Shown here: positions 9,541-18,664 of the stretch, in pieces | How the letters are laid out: every line of letters begins with the position of its first letter | How positions within the stretch are numbered: position 1 is the first letter of the stretch | Program-made: the position numbers and the translations under genes | Notes under the pieces: model-generated | Databases searched by the model: none | Told to the model about the DNA's origin: nothing | The model's input: the letters and a program-made list of their open reading frames with translations, nothing else | Source of the DNA: Chloroflexota bacterium | GTDB lineage: Bacteria > Chloroflexota > Dehalococcoidia > JACPEP01 | DNA: 47,764 bases | Assembly: GCA_016183425.1 (NCBI GenBank) | Contig: JACPEP010000013.1 | Coordinates: 1 to 47,764 of the forward strand | Direction of reading: 5' to 3'

Positions 9541-9798
9541 GTGAGTCTTGTGTTAGCAAGGTCTGGTAAGCTAAAATCCACAGTGCAGAGTTCCATGGCG
9601 CGGCGCGGCAGGGCGAGCCCCCCGGGCAGCGTATCCTTCGTAATGACGCTTTGGCTGGAGCCCAGGGAACATAAGGAGCAACCTGAATGGCGATGGCGGG
9701 TAAGGCATGTTCAAAGTGGAGATGAGGCCTGTTTTCGGAGCATGACCGGCGTGTTGCAGTTCATCGAGGATAAGGCGGGCGTCTCGGGCCCGGTGTGA
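9541..9798 (+). CDS. Small conserved-looking hypothetical protein
   Basis: An 85-residue open frame begins at GTG 9541 behind a ribosome site (AGGAAAG about five bases upstream); ATG 9595 is an alternative start. The C-terminal half, with TLWLEPRE, WRWRVRHVQSGDE and FIEDKAG, has the look of a small beta-rich protein of unknown function that I associate with Chloroflexota genomes (a tryptophan-rich strand followed by HVxSGE). No function can be given. It stands alone between the regulator and the nitrate cluster, about 140 bases before the cytochrome gene. Coding is judged from peptide character and the ribosome site only. Confidence 0.5.
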   Translation: MSLVLARSGKLKSTVQSSMARRGRASPPGSVSFVMTLWLEPREHKEQPEWRWRVRHVQSGDEACFRSMTGVLQFIEDKAGVSGPV

Positions 9799-9940
9799 TT
9801 TTAAACCTATTTCAGTGATAAGTTCTATGGTACAGGTAGAGAGAAATGGTGCCTAAAGATTGTGAAATTATAGACAAAGAATGGCGCAAACCCTCGCGGG
9901 GAGGAAAGCCGCGCTATGTTATAGGTGAAAGGAAGCGCAT

Positions 9941-10459
9941 ATGACACCCATCTTGAAGGTCACCATGGGGTTGGGGGGTGGTATCTTTCTTTTGGTGGCT
10001 GCCTTGCTTATCGTGCCCCGACTTCAGCCAGCCCAGATTGTGTCCACGGGCCCGGGGGTGAAGGTGGCTTTCGATGCCGCTCTGGCCGGGCAGGGAAAAC
10101 AGTTGTTTGCCAACCGCTATGCCTGTTCCGTGTGTCACCAGGTTAGCTCCGCAGGGGTGAGTGGGGCCTCTGTGGGGCCAGACCTATCCCGGGTGCTTTT
10201 AGCCCAGGTGCCTCAAGGTACTCGTCCCGAGTTAAACCCTTTGGAGAAGTGGATGAAAGAAAAGGGCCTGGCCCGCCCCGAAGACGATCCGGAGAAGGCG
10301 GCGGGTTTGGTGACTCAGTATTTAGCGAATCCTCCCGACTACTCGTCGACCATGAAAGGACAGGTACTCCGGTTTAAGGACACGGCGGGGGGAGACGATG
10401 CGTGGCTCAAGGACGTGAAGGCCATCGTCGAGCTTCTTAAGCAGGCGGCGACGAAATGA
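9941..10459 (+). CDS. Membrane-anchored monohaem class I cytochrome c of the nitrate reductase operon
   Basis: The 172-residue protein starts with an uncleaved-looking membrane anchor (residues about 7-25), so its haem domain would face outside the membrane. It has one CxxCH haem-binding motif (Cys62, Cys65, His66 in YACSVCHQ) and a plausible distal ligand Met138 (YSSTMKGQ), the pattern of class I cytochromes c. A good ribosome site (GAAAGGAAG) precedes ATG 9941. It lies 42 bases before narG, so it is probably the first gene of the nar operon, comparable in position to the dihaem NarC of Thermus thermophilus, though with a single haem. Its role could be to receive or supply electrons for the nitrate reductase complex or its maturation; which one is not evident from sequence. 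Confidence 0.88.
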   Translation: MTPILKVTMGLGGGIFLLVAALLIVPRLQPAQIVSTGPGVKVAFDAALAGQGKQLFANRYACSVCHQVSSAGVSGASVGPDLSRVLLAQVPQGTRPELNPLEKWMKEKGLARPEDDPEKAAGLVTQYLANPPDYSSTMKGQVLRFKDTAGGDDAWLKDVKAIVELLKQAATK

Positions 10460-10501
10460 CAGTTGTTGCTCTTGGGAAATAGATAAGGAGAGATAGATTT
10501 T

Positions 10502-13500
10502 ATGGCTAGTTCAAAAGAGATTCAGCCCCGGGCGGGGGTACGCTGGTTTCAGATGGAGGCCACGCCGCGGGCCTGGGAAGAGTTTTACCGTCGTCGATGG
10601 CAGCATGACAAGATGGTACGCACCAGCCACGGGGTGAACTGCTCCGGGTCGTGTAGCTGGATGGTATACGTGAAAGACGGCATTGTCGGCTGGGAGCTTC
10701 AAGCCACCGATTGGCCCCAAATCAACTCCGATACCCCTAACTATGAACCCAGGGGCTGTCAACGGGGAATTAGTAGCTCCTGGTATGTGTATAGCCCCGT
10801 CCGCCCTAAGTATCCTTACGTTCGGGGGGTGCTTTTGGACTTCTATCGGGAGGCGAAAGCCAGGGGCCTGGATCCGGTGGAGGCCTGGGCCAACATTGTG
10901 GAAGATCCGGAGAAGGCCCGTAAATACAAAAATGCCCGGGGCAAGGGGGGGTGGCGTCGGGTAACCTGGGACGAGGTCACGGAGCTGGTTAGCGGGGCGT
11001 TGATTCATACCATAAAAAAGTACGGGCCCGACAGGGTGGCGGGCTTCTCCCCCATCCCTGCCATGAGCATGGTGAGCTGGTGCTCAGGGGCGCGCCTGAC
11101 CAATCTCCTGGGCGGCAGCCTCTTGAGCTTCTACGAGTGGTATCACGATAATCCCCATGTTCAGCCTAAGGCATTCGGGGAGCAGACGGACGTCCATGAG
11201 AGCGCCGATTGGTATCAGAGCACCTACTGGATTAACATGGGCACCAACCTCCCCATGACCAGAACTGCCGATGCCCATTACGCCTCGGAGTTTAAGTACA
11301 AAGGTGGCAAGCTGGTCGTCTTTTCACCGAACCATAGCGACGTGGTGAAGTTCGCCGATACCTGGGTCCAGTTGCGTCCTGGCACCGACGCCGCCATTCT
11401 GGCGGCCATGAACCACGTGGTGGTCAAAGAGTTCTTCGTAGACCGCCAGGTGGAGTATTTCCAGGACTACGTCAAGCGGTTCACTAGTCTCCCCTTCCTT
11501 CTCACCCTGAAAAAGCGGGGGGAGCACTACGTGCCCGGCCGTCTGCTGAGGGCTTCCGATGTGGCTGATTACCATGGGCAGGAAAACGCCCAGTGGAAGC
11601 TCCTGGTGTGGGACAGCGCCAGCGGCCGGATAAGACTTCCCAAAGGCACTATGGGCTTTCGCTGGGAGAAGGAGCCGACGGGCAACTGGAACCTTCAGAT
11701 GGAGGATGCGGTTACCGGAGAGGCTCTTGACCCCGCCCTTAGCCTGCTGGATGGGAACCATCAGGAGGTGCCGGTGGCCTTCGCCGACTTTACCGGCACT
11801 TTCAACGTCACGCCCGGCCAGAGTCAGCCCGATGCCAAGCCCAAGATGGTCACCCGGGGTGTGCCCGTCCAGGTGGTAAAGACGACGGACGGCGCGGAGG
11901 TACTGGTCACCACGGAGTTCGACCTCCTGGCCGCCCAACTGGGCGTTCCCAGGGGCCTGGGCGGCGATTACCCCACGGACTACGACGATCCCAAAACCTA
12001 TACTCCGGCGTGGCAGGAGCAGGAAACGGGCGTCAGCCGGGAGGTGGCCATCCAGATCGCCCGGGAGTGGGCCCTGAATGCTGAAAAGACAAAAGGAAAG
12101 TCCCTCATCATCGCCGGCCCGGGCTGCACCCACTGGTATCACAGCGACCTCTATCAGCGCTTCGGAGTCCTGCTGGGCGCTTTGACCGGGTGTCACGGTG
12201 TCAACGGCGGCGGCTGGTGCCATTATGTGGGCACCGAGAAGGCGAGGAACGTGGCCGCCGTGGTCAATACCATCGGCACTGCCCGGGACTGGAATCGGCC
12301 TCCCAGGTTGATGAACAGCACCTCCTACTGGTACTTCCATACCGACCAGTGGCGGTATGACCCGGAGAGCCTGGATCCTTTCCTGGTGCCCTGGGCGGAA
12401 AAGATGCGCCGCTACAACCACGCCGCCGATATGAACGCCTTGGCCGTGCGGCTGGGCTGGCTTCCCTGGTATCCCACTTTGGACAAGAAGAGCAGCCTGG
12501 AGGTGGTTCGGGATGCGGAGGCGGCGGGTGCCCAGACCGAGGGCGAGATCGTGGATTATGTAGCGCACCAGATGAAAGAGGGCAAGCTACGCTTCGCCAT
12601 CGAGGATGTGGACGCTAAAGAGAACTCTCCCAAGTGTCTCTTCGTATGGCGAGGCAACCTCATAGGCACCAGCATGAGGGGACATATGGCCGCCCTCAAG
12701 CACCTCCTGGGAACCCACCACAACGTGCTGGCAGAGCCGACGCTGGCCAAAGGGAAGGTTCATGAGGTGGAGTGGCGGGAGGAGGCTCCTGAGGGCAAGC
12801 TGGACCTTCTGTGCACCATGGAGTTCCGGATGATCTCCAGCGCCAACTACGCCGACGTGGTGCTTCCCGCTGCCCACTGGTATGAGAAGAACGATATTAC
12901 CGTCACCGACCTGCACACCTTCATCCATCCTTTCCAGGCGGCCATCGACCCGCCCTGGGAGACCAAGCCCGACTGGGAGGGCTTCAAGGCCATTGCCAAG
13001 AAGTTCTCTGAGCTGGCTAAGAAGCATTTCCCAGAGCCGGTGAAGGACCTGGTGATCACACCTTTGATTACTGATACCCCGGATGAGATGGCGCAGCCCA
13101 TGGGCGAGCTCAAGGATTGGAAGCGGGGTGAGGTGGAGGCCGTGCCGGGGAAGACCATGCCCCGTATGCAGGTGATAACTAGAGACTATACCAAAGTCTA
13201 CGATATGTACTGTAGCCTGGGCCCCTTGGCGGCCACCAGTTTCGGCGCCAAGGGCGTCGTCTATGATATCACCCCTCTCTACGAGGAGTTGAAAAAGAGC
13301 CACGTGGTGGGAACCTTTAATGGGGGTCACCCGTCTTTGGAAATGGACAAGCAAGTTGCCGAGGTCATTCTGGCCATTTCTCCCGAGACCAATGGGGAAT
13401 CCAGCTATCTGGGCTTCAAGTCGTTGGAGAAGAAGGTGGGCAGAAACCTGACCCATGTCATCGAGGGGCACCGGGAGCTCAGTTACAATTACGATGCGCT

Positions 13501-14236
13501 CTGTTCCCAGCCCCGGAGGGTCCATACTTCACCCCACTGGTTTGGCATCGATGAGCCTGGCCGTACCTACTCGCCCTGGAGTCTTAATATCGAAACCCTC
13601 CTCCCCTTCCGTACCCTTACCGGCAGGATAGATAACTACCTGGATCACGAGGTCTACCGGGAGTTGGGTGAGGCCCTGCCCATTTACAAACCTCCTATAG
13701 ATACTACCCTGACGGGGCTTTTGGATCCCAAAGGCCTGGAGCCCAACAGCAAGGTTTTCCGGTTCCTTACCCCCCACGGCAAGTGGACCATCCATAGCAC
13801 CTTCTGGGACAACCTGTGGATGCAGAGGCTATTTCGGGGTGGCCAGGTGGTCTGGATCAATCCCCAGGATGCCGGCGAGATAGGTGTCCAAGACAACGAC
13901 TGGCTGGAGGCCTACAGCCAGATGGGCATCATTGTGGCTCGGGCCGCCGTCAGCCATCAAGTGCCCCGGGGTTCGGCCATCATGTACCACATGTCAGAGC
14001 GAAATCTGAACATCCCCTTTTCCAAGCTTGCCCAGGAGAAAGGCGCCAGCGACTGGCGGGGGGGAAACAACAACGCTCCCACCCGTATTCAGATGAATCC
14101 TTCCTATATGGTGGGAGGCTATGCTCAGTGCACCTATTACATTAACTATTGGGGACCCAGTCCGGCGGAGAGGGACATGGTGATAGCCATTCGTAAGATG
14201 CCCTTGGAAAAGGGTGAAAAAGTCAGGTATCAGTAG
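10502..14236 (+). CDS. narG: Respiratory nitrate reductase alpha subunit (molybdenum catalytic subunit)
   Basis: The 1244-residue protein matches the cytoplasm-facing E. coli NarG nearly end to end (E. coli is 1247 residues). The [4Fe-4S] FS0 ligands are His43, Cys47, Cys51 and Cys86 (HGVNCSGSCSW and PRGCQRG), each exactly six positions before its E. coli counterpart, and Asp216 in YHDNP corresponds to the molybdenum ligand Asp222. Other conserved stretches are GPDRVAGFSPIPAMSMVS and GEQTDVxESADWY. There is no twin-arginine leader, so the active site should face the cytoplasm. It reduces nitrate to nitrite with electrons from NarH; the same protein clade includes nitrite oxidoreductases of Nitrobacter and Nitrolancea, so direction is not absolutely fixed by homology. 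narH follows after 11 bases. Confidence 0.97.
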   Translation: MASSKEIQPRAGVRWFQMEATPRAWEEFYRRRWQHDKMVRTSHGVNCSGSCSWMVYVKDGIVGWELQATDWPQINSDTPNYEPRGCQRGISSSWYVYSPVRPKYPYVRGVLLDFYREAKARGLDPVEAWANIVEDPEKARKYKNARGKGGWRRVTWDEVTELVSGALIHTIKKYGPDRVAGFSPIPAMSMVSWCSGARLTNLLGGSLLSFYEWYHDNPHVQPKAFGEQTDVHESADWYQSTYWINMGTNLPMTRTADAHYASEFKYKGGKLVVFSPNHSDVVKFADTWVQLRPGTDAAILAAMNHVVVKEFFVDRQVEYFQDYVKRFTSLPFLLTLKKRGEHYVPGRLLRASDVADYHGQENAQWKLLVWDSASGRIRLPKGTMGFRWEKEPTGNWNLQMEDAVTGEALDPALSLLDGNHQEVPVAFADFTGTFNVTPGQSQPDAKPKMVTRGVPVQVVKTTDGAEVLVTTEFDLLAAQLGVPRGLGGDYPTDYDDPKTYTPAWQEQETGVSREVAIQIAREWALNAEKTKGKSLIIAGPGCTHWYHSDLYQRFGVLLGALTGCHGVNGGGWCHYVGTEKARNVAAVVNTIGTARDWNRPPRLMNSTSYWYFHTDQWRYDPESLDPFLVPWAEKMRRYNHAADMNALAVRLGWLPWYPTLDKKSSLEVVRDAEAAGAQTEGEIVDYVAHQMKEGKLRFAIEDVDAKENSPKCLFVWRGNLIGTSMRGHMAALKHLLGTHHNVLAEPTLAKGKVHEVEWREEAPEGKLDLLCTMEFRMISSANYADVVLPAAHWYEKNDITVTDLHTFIHPFQAAIDPPWETKPDWEGFKAIAKKFSELAKKHFPEPVKDLVITPLITDTPDEMAQPMGELKDWKRGEVEAVPGKTMPRMQVITRDYTKVYDMYCSLGPLAATSFGAKGVVYDITPLYEELKKSHVVGTFNGGHPSLEMDKQVAEVILAISPETNGESSYLGFKSLEKKVGRNLTHVIEGHRELSYNYDALCSQPRRVHTSPHWFGIDEPGRTYSPWSLNIETLLPFRTLTGRIDNYLDHEVYRELGEALPIYKPPIDTTLTGLLDPKGLEPNSKVFRFLTPHGKWTIHSTFWDNLWMQRLFRGGQVVWINPQDAGEIGVQDNDWLEAYSQMGIIVARAAVSHQVPRGSAIMYHMSERNLNIPFSKLAQEKGASDWRGGNNNAPTRIQMNPSYMVGGYAQCTYYINYWGPSPAERDMVIAIRKMPLEKGEKVRYQ

Positions 14237-14247
14237 GGAGAGAAGCA

Positions 14248-15753
14248 ATGAAAGTAATGGCACAGATGGCGATGTGCTTCAACCTGGACAAATGTCTAGG
14301 TTGCCACACGTGCAGCGTCGCCTGCAAGAATGTCTGGACCAATCGGGAAGGCGCCGAATACATGTGGTGGAACAATGTGGAGACCAAGCCCGGCATCGGT
14401 TATCCCCGAGAGTGGGAGAACCAGCAAAAGTACCAGGGGGGCTTCGTGGCGCGGAACGGCAAGCCCCAGCTCCGGTCGGGGCGTCGGTTGTGGGAGCTGC
14501 TGAATATCTTCTACAATCCCAACATGCCCACCATGTCCGAATACTATGGCCCCCACCCCTTTACCTTCACCTACGAGGACCTGCACACTGACAAGCCGCA
14601 AAGCCAGCAGCCCATCGGTCGGCCCAAGTCCCTGGTTACTGGAGAGGAGAACATACCCATAACGTGGGCGGCTAACTGGGAAGACAATGCCGCGGGCACC
14701 TACCGAACGGGCCAGCAGGACGTGAACTTCGCCGGGATCACCCAGGCTGAGAAGGATGCTCTGCTGAGCTACGACAGGGTGTTCTACTTCTACCTGCCCC
14801 GCATCTGCAATCACTGTTTGAACCCGGCCTGCGTGGCTGCCTGCCCCAGTGGTGCTGCCTACAAGAGGGAAGAGGACGGGGTTGTTCTCATCGACCAGGA
14901 GAGGTGCCGGGGATGGCGTTTCTGTGTCTCTTCCTGCCCTTACAAGAAGCCTTACTACAACTGGCGCACCGGCAAAATGGAGAAGTGCATCCTGTGCTAC
15001 CCCCGGATAGAGGCGGGCATGCCTCCCGCCTGTTTTCACGCTTGTGTGGGCCGGATCCGATTCATGGGGGTTCTCCTCTATGACCAGGATCGGGTGGTGG
15101 AGACAGCTACTGCCCCCGACGCCGATTTGGTTCGGGCCTATCGGGAGCTTATCCTTGACCCCTTCGATCCGGCCATCATAGAGGCCGCCCGCGCCGCCGG
15201 CATTCGGGAGGACTGGCTGGATGCGGCGCGCCGCTCCCCTACCTACTTTATGTTTAAGAAGTGGCAGATTTCCATGCCCCTGCACCCGGAGTTCCGAACC
15301 CTTCCCAGTCTCTTCTATGTGCCCCCGGAAAGCCCGATGATAACTCTACTGGACAATAAAGGACTGTGGAAGTCCTCTGGCGAATGGTTGCCCAAGCTGG
15401 GAGATTTTCGGGTGCCCTTGAGGTATCTGGCCAATCTGTTGGCGGCGGGCAACGAGGGGGAGGTCAGCAAGGCGCTGAGCCGTCTGCTGGCCATGCGGCA
15501 ATACAAGCGCAGTCTGGAGGTGGATGGTAAGGCCGATGTGGATGTGCTGGCCCAGGTGGGGCTGTCTCAGGAAGAGGCCCAGGCTATGTTTCGTCTGCTG
15601 GCCCTAGCTTTCAACAACGAGAGGTTCGTCGTCCCCACCAGCGTCAATGAGGCGGCGGTGGAGCCTTATATCGAAAGAGGCTTCGCCGGGTTCCCCAACA
15701 TGAGGCGGCGAAAGGTGTTTCATCGTGAGCCGCAAAGGACGTATCCCTACTAA
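14248..15753 (+). CDS. narH: Respiratory nitrate reductase beta subunit (four Fe-S clusters)
   Basis: The 501-residue subunit passes electrons from NarI to NarG. Four cysteine groups are visible: CFNLDKCLGCHTCSVAC, CNHCLNPACVAACP, CRGWRFCVSSCP and CILCYPRIEAGMPPAC followed by FHAC. The Trp in CRGWRFC replaces a cysteine, the hallmark of the [3Fe-4S] cluster FS4 in NarH. Length agrees with E. coli NarH (512). ATG 14248 follows a GGGAGAG ribosome site. Its TAA stop overlaps the narJ start (TAATG), so the two are translationally coupled. It has no membrane span and should sit on the cytoplasmic side with NarG. Confidence 0.97.
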   Translation: MKVMAQMAMCFNLDKCLGCHTCSVACKNVWTNREGAEYMWWNNVETKPGIGYPREWENQQKYQGGFVARNGKPQLRSGRRLWELLNIFYNPNMPTMSEYYGPHPFTFTYEDLHTDKPQSQQPIGRPKSLVTGEENIPITWAANWEDNAAGTYRTGQQDVNFAGITQAEKDALLSYDRVFYFYLPRICNHCLNPACVAACPSGAAYKREEDGVVLIDQERCRGWRFCVSSCPYKKPYYNWRTGKMEKCILCYPRIEAGMPPACFHACVGRIRFMGVLLYDQDRVVETATAPDADLVRAYRELILDPFDPAIIEAARAAGIREDWLDAARRSPTYFMFKKWQISMPLHPEFRTLPSLFYVPPESPMITLLDNKGLWKSSGEWLPKLGDFRVPLRYLANLLAAGNEGEVSKALSRLLAMRQYKRSLEVDGKADVDVLAQVGLSQEEAQAMFRLLALAFNNERFVVPTSVNEAAVEPYIERGFAGFPNMRRRKVFHREPQRTYPY

Positions 15754-16343
15754 TGTCTGAAGAACTGGCCCAAGCCTACAAGTTGATCGCCGACCTTCTC
15801 TCCTATCCGGAGGAGATGGATGTGAAAGGGCTTCAGACCACCAGCCAGGAGGTAGCCGACGGTCTGAAGCCGCAAGACCCGGAGGCGGCGGACCTCATCC
15901 GCTCTTTTGCCCGAGATCTGGGTTCCGTTACTGCGGAGTACTATGTAGAGGTCTTTGAGCTAGCGCCCCAATGCTCTCTCTATTTAGGTAGTTACGGCCT
16001 CCCAGAGCCGGAGACCTGCTCTTCTCTGGGGACATCAGAGAGGAACCAGCTCTTTATGGAAATGGCGAACATATACCGGCACTACGGTTTGTCCCTAGGG
16101 GGTAAAGAGCTTCCTGACTTTTTGCCCGCCGTGGTAGAGTTCCTCTGGCTCACCGAGGATAGGGAGGATGGGGAACCTCGGGGCACCCTCATCGCGGAGT
16201 TCGTGCTGCCTTACTTGCCCAAGATGCGGCGAGGTCTGGAAGAAATCGGAAGCCCTTATGCCAAGCTGTTGCGGGCCCTGGAGGCTTTGCTCAAGCTTGA
16301 AGTTAGTGCTAGACAGGAGAGCCATGCCAAACCTGTGGGATGA
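15753..16343 (+). CDS. narJ: Nitrate reductase assembly chaperone NarJ
   Basis: The 196-residue, acidic, helical protein occupies the invariant position between narH and narI and has the TorD/NarJ family features: an N-terminal LIADLLSYPEE segment and a central HYGLSLGGKELPDFLP stretch. NarJ binds apo-NarG and helps insert the molybdenum cofactor before membrane docking. Its start overlaps the narH stop by one base and its 3' end overlaps the narI start by 20 bases, so stoichiometric translation is likely. Confidence 0.92.
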   Translation: MSEELAQAYKLIADLLSYPEEMDVKGLQTTSQEVADGLKPQDPEAADLIRSFARDLGSVTAEYYVEVFELAPQCSLYLGSYGLPEPETCSSLGTSERNQLFMEMANIYRHYGLSLGGKELPDFLPAVVEFLWLTEDREDGEPRGTLIAEFVLPYLPKMRRGLEEIGSPYAKLLRALEALLKLEVSARQESHAKPVG

Positions 16344-16986
16344 AATCCTTTTCGGTATCCTCCCCTACGTTGCCGCTGCCCTCTTCTTTGGCGGGGCTAT
16401 ATATCGGGGTGTGGTCAGACCTCTGGAGTGGAGCACCCGGGCCAGTGGCTTCTTTGAGAGGCCGTCCATGGGCATCGCTTCCCTGGCCCTTCATTGGGGG
16501 ATAATCGTCCTCTTCGTCGCCCATCTTTTCGGTTGGGTGGGCGGCTTGATGGGCTCCATGACCATGAGCCAGATTTTCTACTGGATGGGGGTGGTGGCGG
16601 GAGCTTCCGTCCTATACGGGGTATTGGCGGCGCTCATAAGGAGAATAATGGTGCCCGAGATGCGGGCCATGAGCATGGCTGAGGACTATATCCTCCTCAC
16701 CTTCCTGTTGGTTATTGTGATTCTTGCCCTGTATCAGGTGCTGGTGGGGCAGCTCTTCGGCCTGGCGCTGACGGTGGCTCCCTGGCTGTCCAGCGTTTTC
16801 CAGCTTTCCCCGGATGTGAAGCTGATGAGCGGGCTTACCCTTATCATCAAGGCCCACATCACCCTATCCCTGCTTTTCATTGCCTACTGGCCCTATACCA
16901 AGATGGTACACGTGTTGGCCTTGCCGTGGCGCTACTTCTATCGTCCCTACCTAACGGTGCGGCTGTATCGAAGGATGGTGCGGTAA
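16324..16986 (+). CDS. narI: Respiratory nitrate reductase gamma subunit (dihaem cytochrome b)
   Basis: The true start is ATG 16324, giving 220 residues (MPNLWDEILFG), behind an AGGAGA ribosome site inside the 3' end of narJ; longer in-frame extensions are just the narJ overlap. Five hydrophobic spans are visible. The four haem b ligands are all present: His57 and His67 (ALHWGIIVLFVAH) and His178 and His196 (KAHITLS and MVHVLA), with the 18-residue spacing of the second pair equal to that of E. coli His187/His205. It oxidises quinol in the membrane and delivers electrons to NarH. Confidence 0.95.
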   Translation: MPNLWDEILFGILPYVAAALFFGGAIYRGVVRPLEWSTRASGFFERPSMGIASLALHWGIIVLFVAHLFGWVGGLMGSMTMSQIFYWMGVVAGASVLYGVLAALIRRIMVPEMRAMSMAEDYILLTFLLVIVILALYQVLVGQLFGLALTVAPWLSSVFQLSPDVKLMSGLTLIIKAHITLSLLFIAYWPYTKMVHVLALPWRYFYRPYLTVRLYRRMVR

Positions 16987-17103
16987 TGAAGGATGCTGTT
17001 AAAGAACTGTGTTCTGCCTACTTCGTCATTGTTATGACCAGGCGAGTCTACTGAGCCCGTCGCCTGTGAGTATTCACAATGGTTATTTGAGAGGTGGGTT
17101 TCA

Positions 17104-18654
17104 ATGACTAATCTGAGCGCGCAATACAGGGCTGTAGCTTTGAGTACGCTCGCTTTTACGATTTGTTTCGCCGCCTGGATGATAAACGGGGTGCTCGTGG
17201 CCTTCCTGGTGGACAAGGGGGTATATGCCTGGAATGTCGACCAGGTGGGATGGCTCATTGGCATTCCAGTTCTTACGGGCGCGGTTCTGCGCCTTCCGAT
17301 AGGTGTATTGACCGACAAATACGGCGGTCGAATCGTCTTCACGGTGTTGATGCTGCTATCGGCAGTGCCAATGTACCTGGTCAGCTACGCCAATACATAC
17401 TATGATTTCATGCTCACGGGGCTGGGCTTCGGGCTGAGCGGTGCCTCCTTCGCGGTGGGGGTAGCCTATGTTTCCCTATGGTTTCGGAGGGATCAGCAGG
17501 GCACTGTCCTGGGGCTTTTTGGCCTGGGCAATGCGGGGGCAGCTCTCACCAGTATTGGAGCGCCTATAGTGCTAGCGATGGTTACGGATCAAGGAGCCAA
17601 TCTAGATGGTTGGCGAGCTTTGCCCAAGCTGTACGCCGTCGCGCTAGTGGTTACTGCTGTCATATTCTTCCTTCTTGCGCCCACCAAGATGGTGGAACAG
17701 AGCCAGAAACGAACCTTCGTGGAACGTCTGGCCCCGCTCAGGAACGTTCGCGTTTGGCGGTTCGGTTTCTACTACTTTTTCGCTTTTGGCAGTTTTGTTG
17801 GCCTGTCCATGTGGCTCATCGCCTATTACGTCAATGTGTACTCCATGAGTGTGACTACGGCAGGCATGATCGCCGCCTTCTTCAGCCTCCCTGCGGGTTT
17901 GGTACGAGCGGTGGGGGGGTGGCTCTCGGACAGAACGGGGGCTCGGGTTCTCATGTACTTCGTGCTGGGCACAAGCCTAGTTTGTATGGTTCTCCTTTTT
18001 GTGCCCCGTATGGAGGTTTCTGTGGCGGGTGAAGGCGTGACGGCAAAACGTCCGGGTACGGTAACTGCGGTTTCCACAGGCGAAACAGTCATCGGTCAAG
18101 ATGTGTACAAACTGCGCCAGGTGGAGAATATCAGAGGTCTCCACAACGATAGAGGCGAACTCCTGCTCGTTTTCCCTATCGTTTCATCCTTGCAGGAACC
18201 AATGGTTAGGGTCGGCGACGAGGTGGCAAAGGGGCAGCTCATAGCTCGCGGTGTGACCCATGTGTACTTTCAGGCGAATGTGTGGATATTTACCGGGTTG
18301 GTCTTTATCGTTGGCATGTTGTTGGGGGTAGGCACGGCGGCCATTTTCAAGCATGTGGCAGACTACTTCCCGACAAACGTGGGTCTGGTTGGGGGGTTGG
18401 TTGGAGTTCTGGGCGCTCTGGGAGGGTTCTTCAGCCCCATCATTTTCGGCTATCTGCTGAGGCTTACCGGAATATGGACCGTTACCTGGATGTTTCTCGC
18501 CTTTGTCGCTCTGGCTTGTTTGGTCTGGATGCACCTGGTCGTCCGAAGTGTGGAGCGCAACAAGACGACTGCCCCCTTCCGTCGCATTGAAGAGGCTGTA
18601 ACGAAGGATTCATTCGCGAATGAGCCGGTGATGGACTACAGACACGCCGACTGA
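17104..18654 (+). CDS. narK: NarK-type nitrate/nitrite transporter with a large periplasmic insert
   Basis: The 516-residue major facilitator protein has the nitrate/nitrite porter signatures: GLFGLGNAGA in span 5, VGGLVGVLGALGGFF in span 11, and the substrate-binding arginines in span 2 (VLRLPIG) and span 8 (GLVRAVGGWLSDR). It is about 50 residues longer than E. coli NarK (463). The excess is a soluble insert at about residues 303-385 between spans 9 and 10, predicted outside the membrane, ending in VRVGDEVAKGQLIARG, which resembles a barrel-sandwich (biotinyl/lipoyl-like) hairpin without a lipoylation lysine context. A ribosome site GAGAGGTGG precedes ATG 17104. It follows narI after 117 bases with no obvious promoter and probably exchanges nitrate for nitrite or imports nitrate with protons. 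Confidence 0.93.
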   Translation: MTNLSAQYRAVALSTLAFTICFAAWMINGVLVAFLVDKGVYAWNVDQVGWLIGIPVLTGAVLRLPIGVLTDKYGGRIVFTVLMLLSAVPMYLVSYANTYYDFMLTGLGFGLSGASFAVGVAYVSLWFRRDQQGTVLGLFGLGNAGAALTSIGAPIVLAMVTDQGANLDGWRALPKLYAVALVVTAVIFFLLAPTKMVEQSQKRTFVERLAPLRNVRVWRFGFYYFFAFGSFVGLSMWLIAYYVNVYSMSVTTAGMIAAFFSLPAGLVRAVGGWLSDRTGARVLMYFVLGTSLVCMVLLFVPRMEVSVAGEGVTAKRPGTVTAVSTGETVIGQDVYKLRQVENIRGLHNDRGELLLVFPIVSSLQEPMVRVGDEVAKGQLIARGVTHVYFQANVWIFTGLVFIVGMLLGVGTAAIFKHVADYFPTNVGLVGGLVGVLGALGGFFSPIIFGYLLRLTGIWTVTWMFLAFVALACLVWMHLVVRSVERNKTTAPFRRIEEAVTKDSFANEPVMDYRHAD

Positions 18655-18664
18655 GGAACTCGGT

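Noticed and set aside
9830-9885. Half-site resembling a CRP/FNR box (TGTGA) upstream of the cytochrome c gene
   Set aside because: Only one half-site matches; the second half (AGACA) does not, so no FNR or CRP control is claimed.
9880-9930. GCAAACC...GGAAAGCC resemblance to part of a cyclic-di-GMP-I riboswitch before the cytochrome gene
   Set aside because: The flanking stem and the second half of the aptamer (tetraloop receptor and GGTAGC-type strand) are absent and the segment is too short.
10502-10610. RRRW at the N-terminus of NarG as a twin-arginine export signal
   Set aside because: It lies at about residues 30-33 in a segment conserved in cytoplasmic NarG proteins, with no following hydrophobic stretch.
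11324-13525. Long open frames of 414 and 312 codons on the minus strand within narG
   Set aside because: They lie wholly opposite a strongly conserved gene, lack ribosome sites and have proline/glycine/histidine-rich peptides typical of antisense frames in GC-rich genes.
14296-15285. A 329-codon minus-strand frame opposite narH
   Set aside because: It is an antisense shadow of narH, with no family resemblance or initiation signal.
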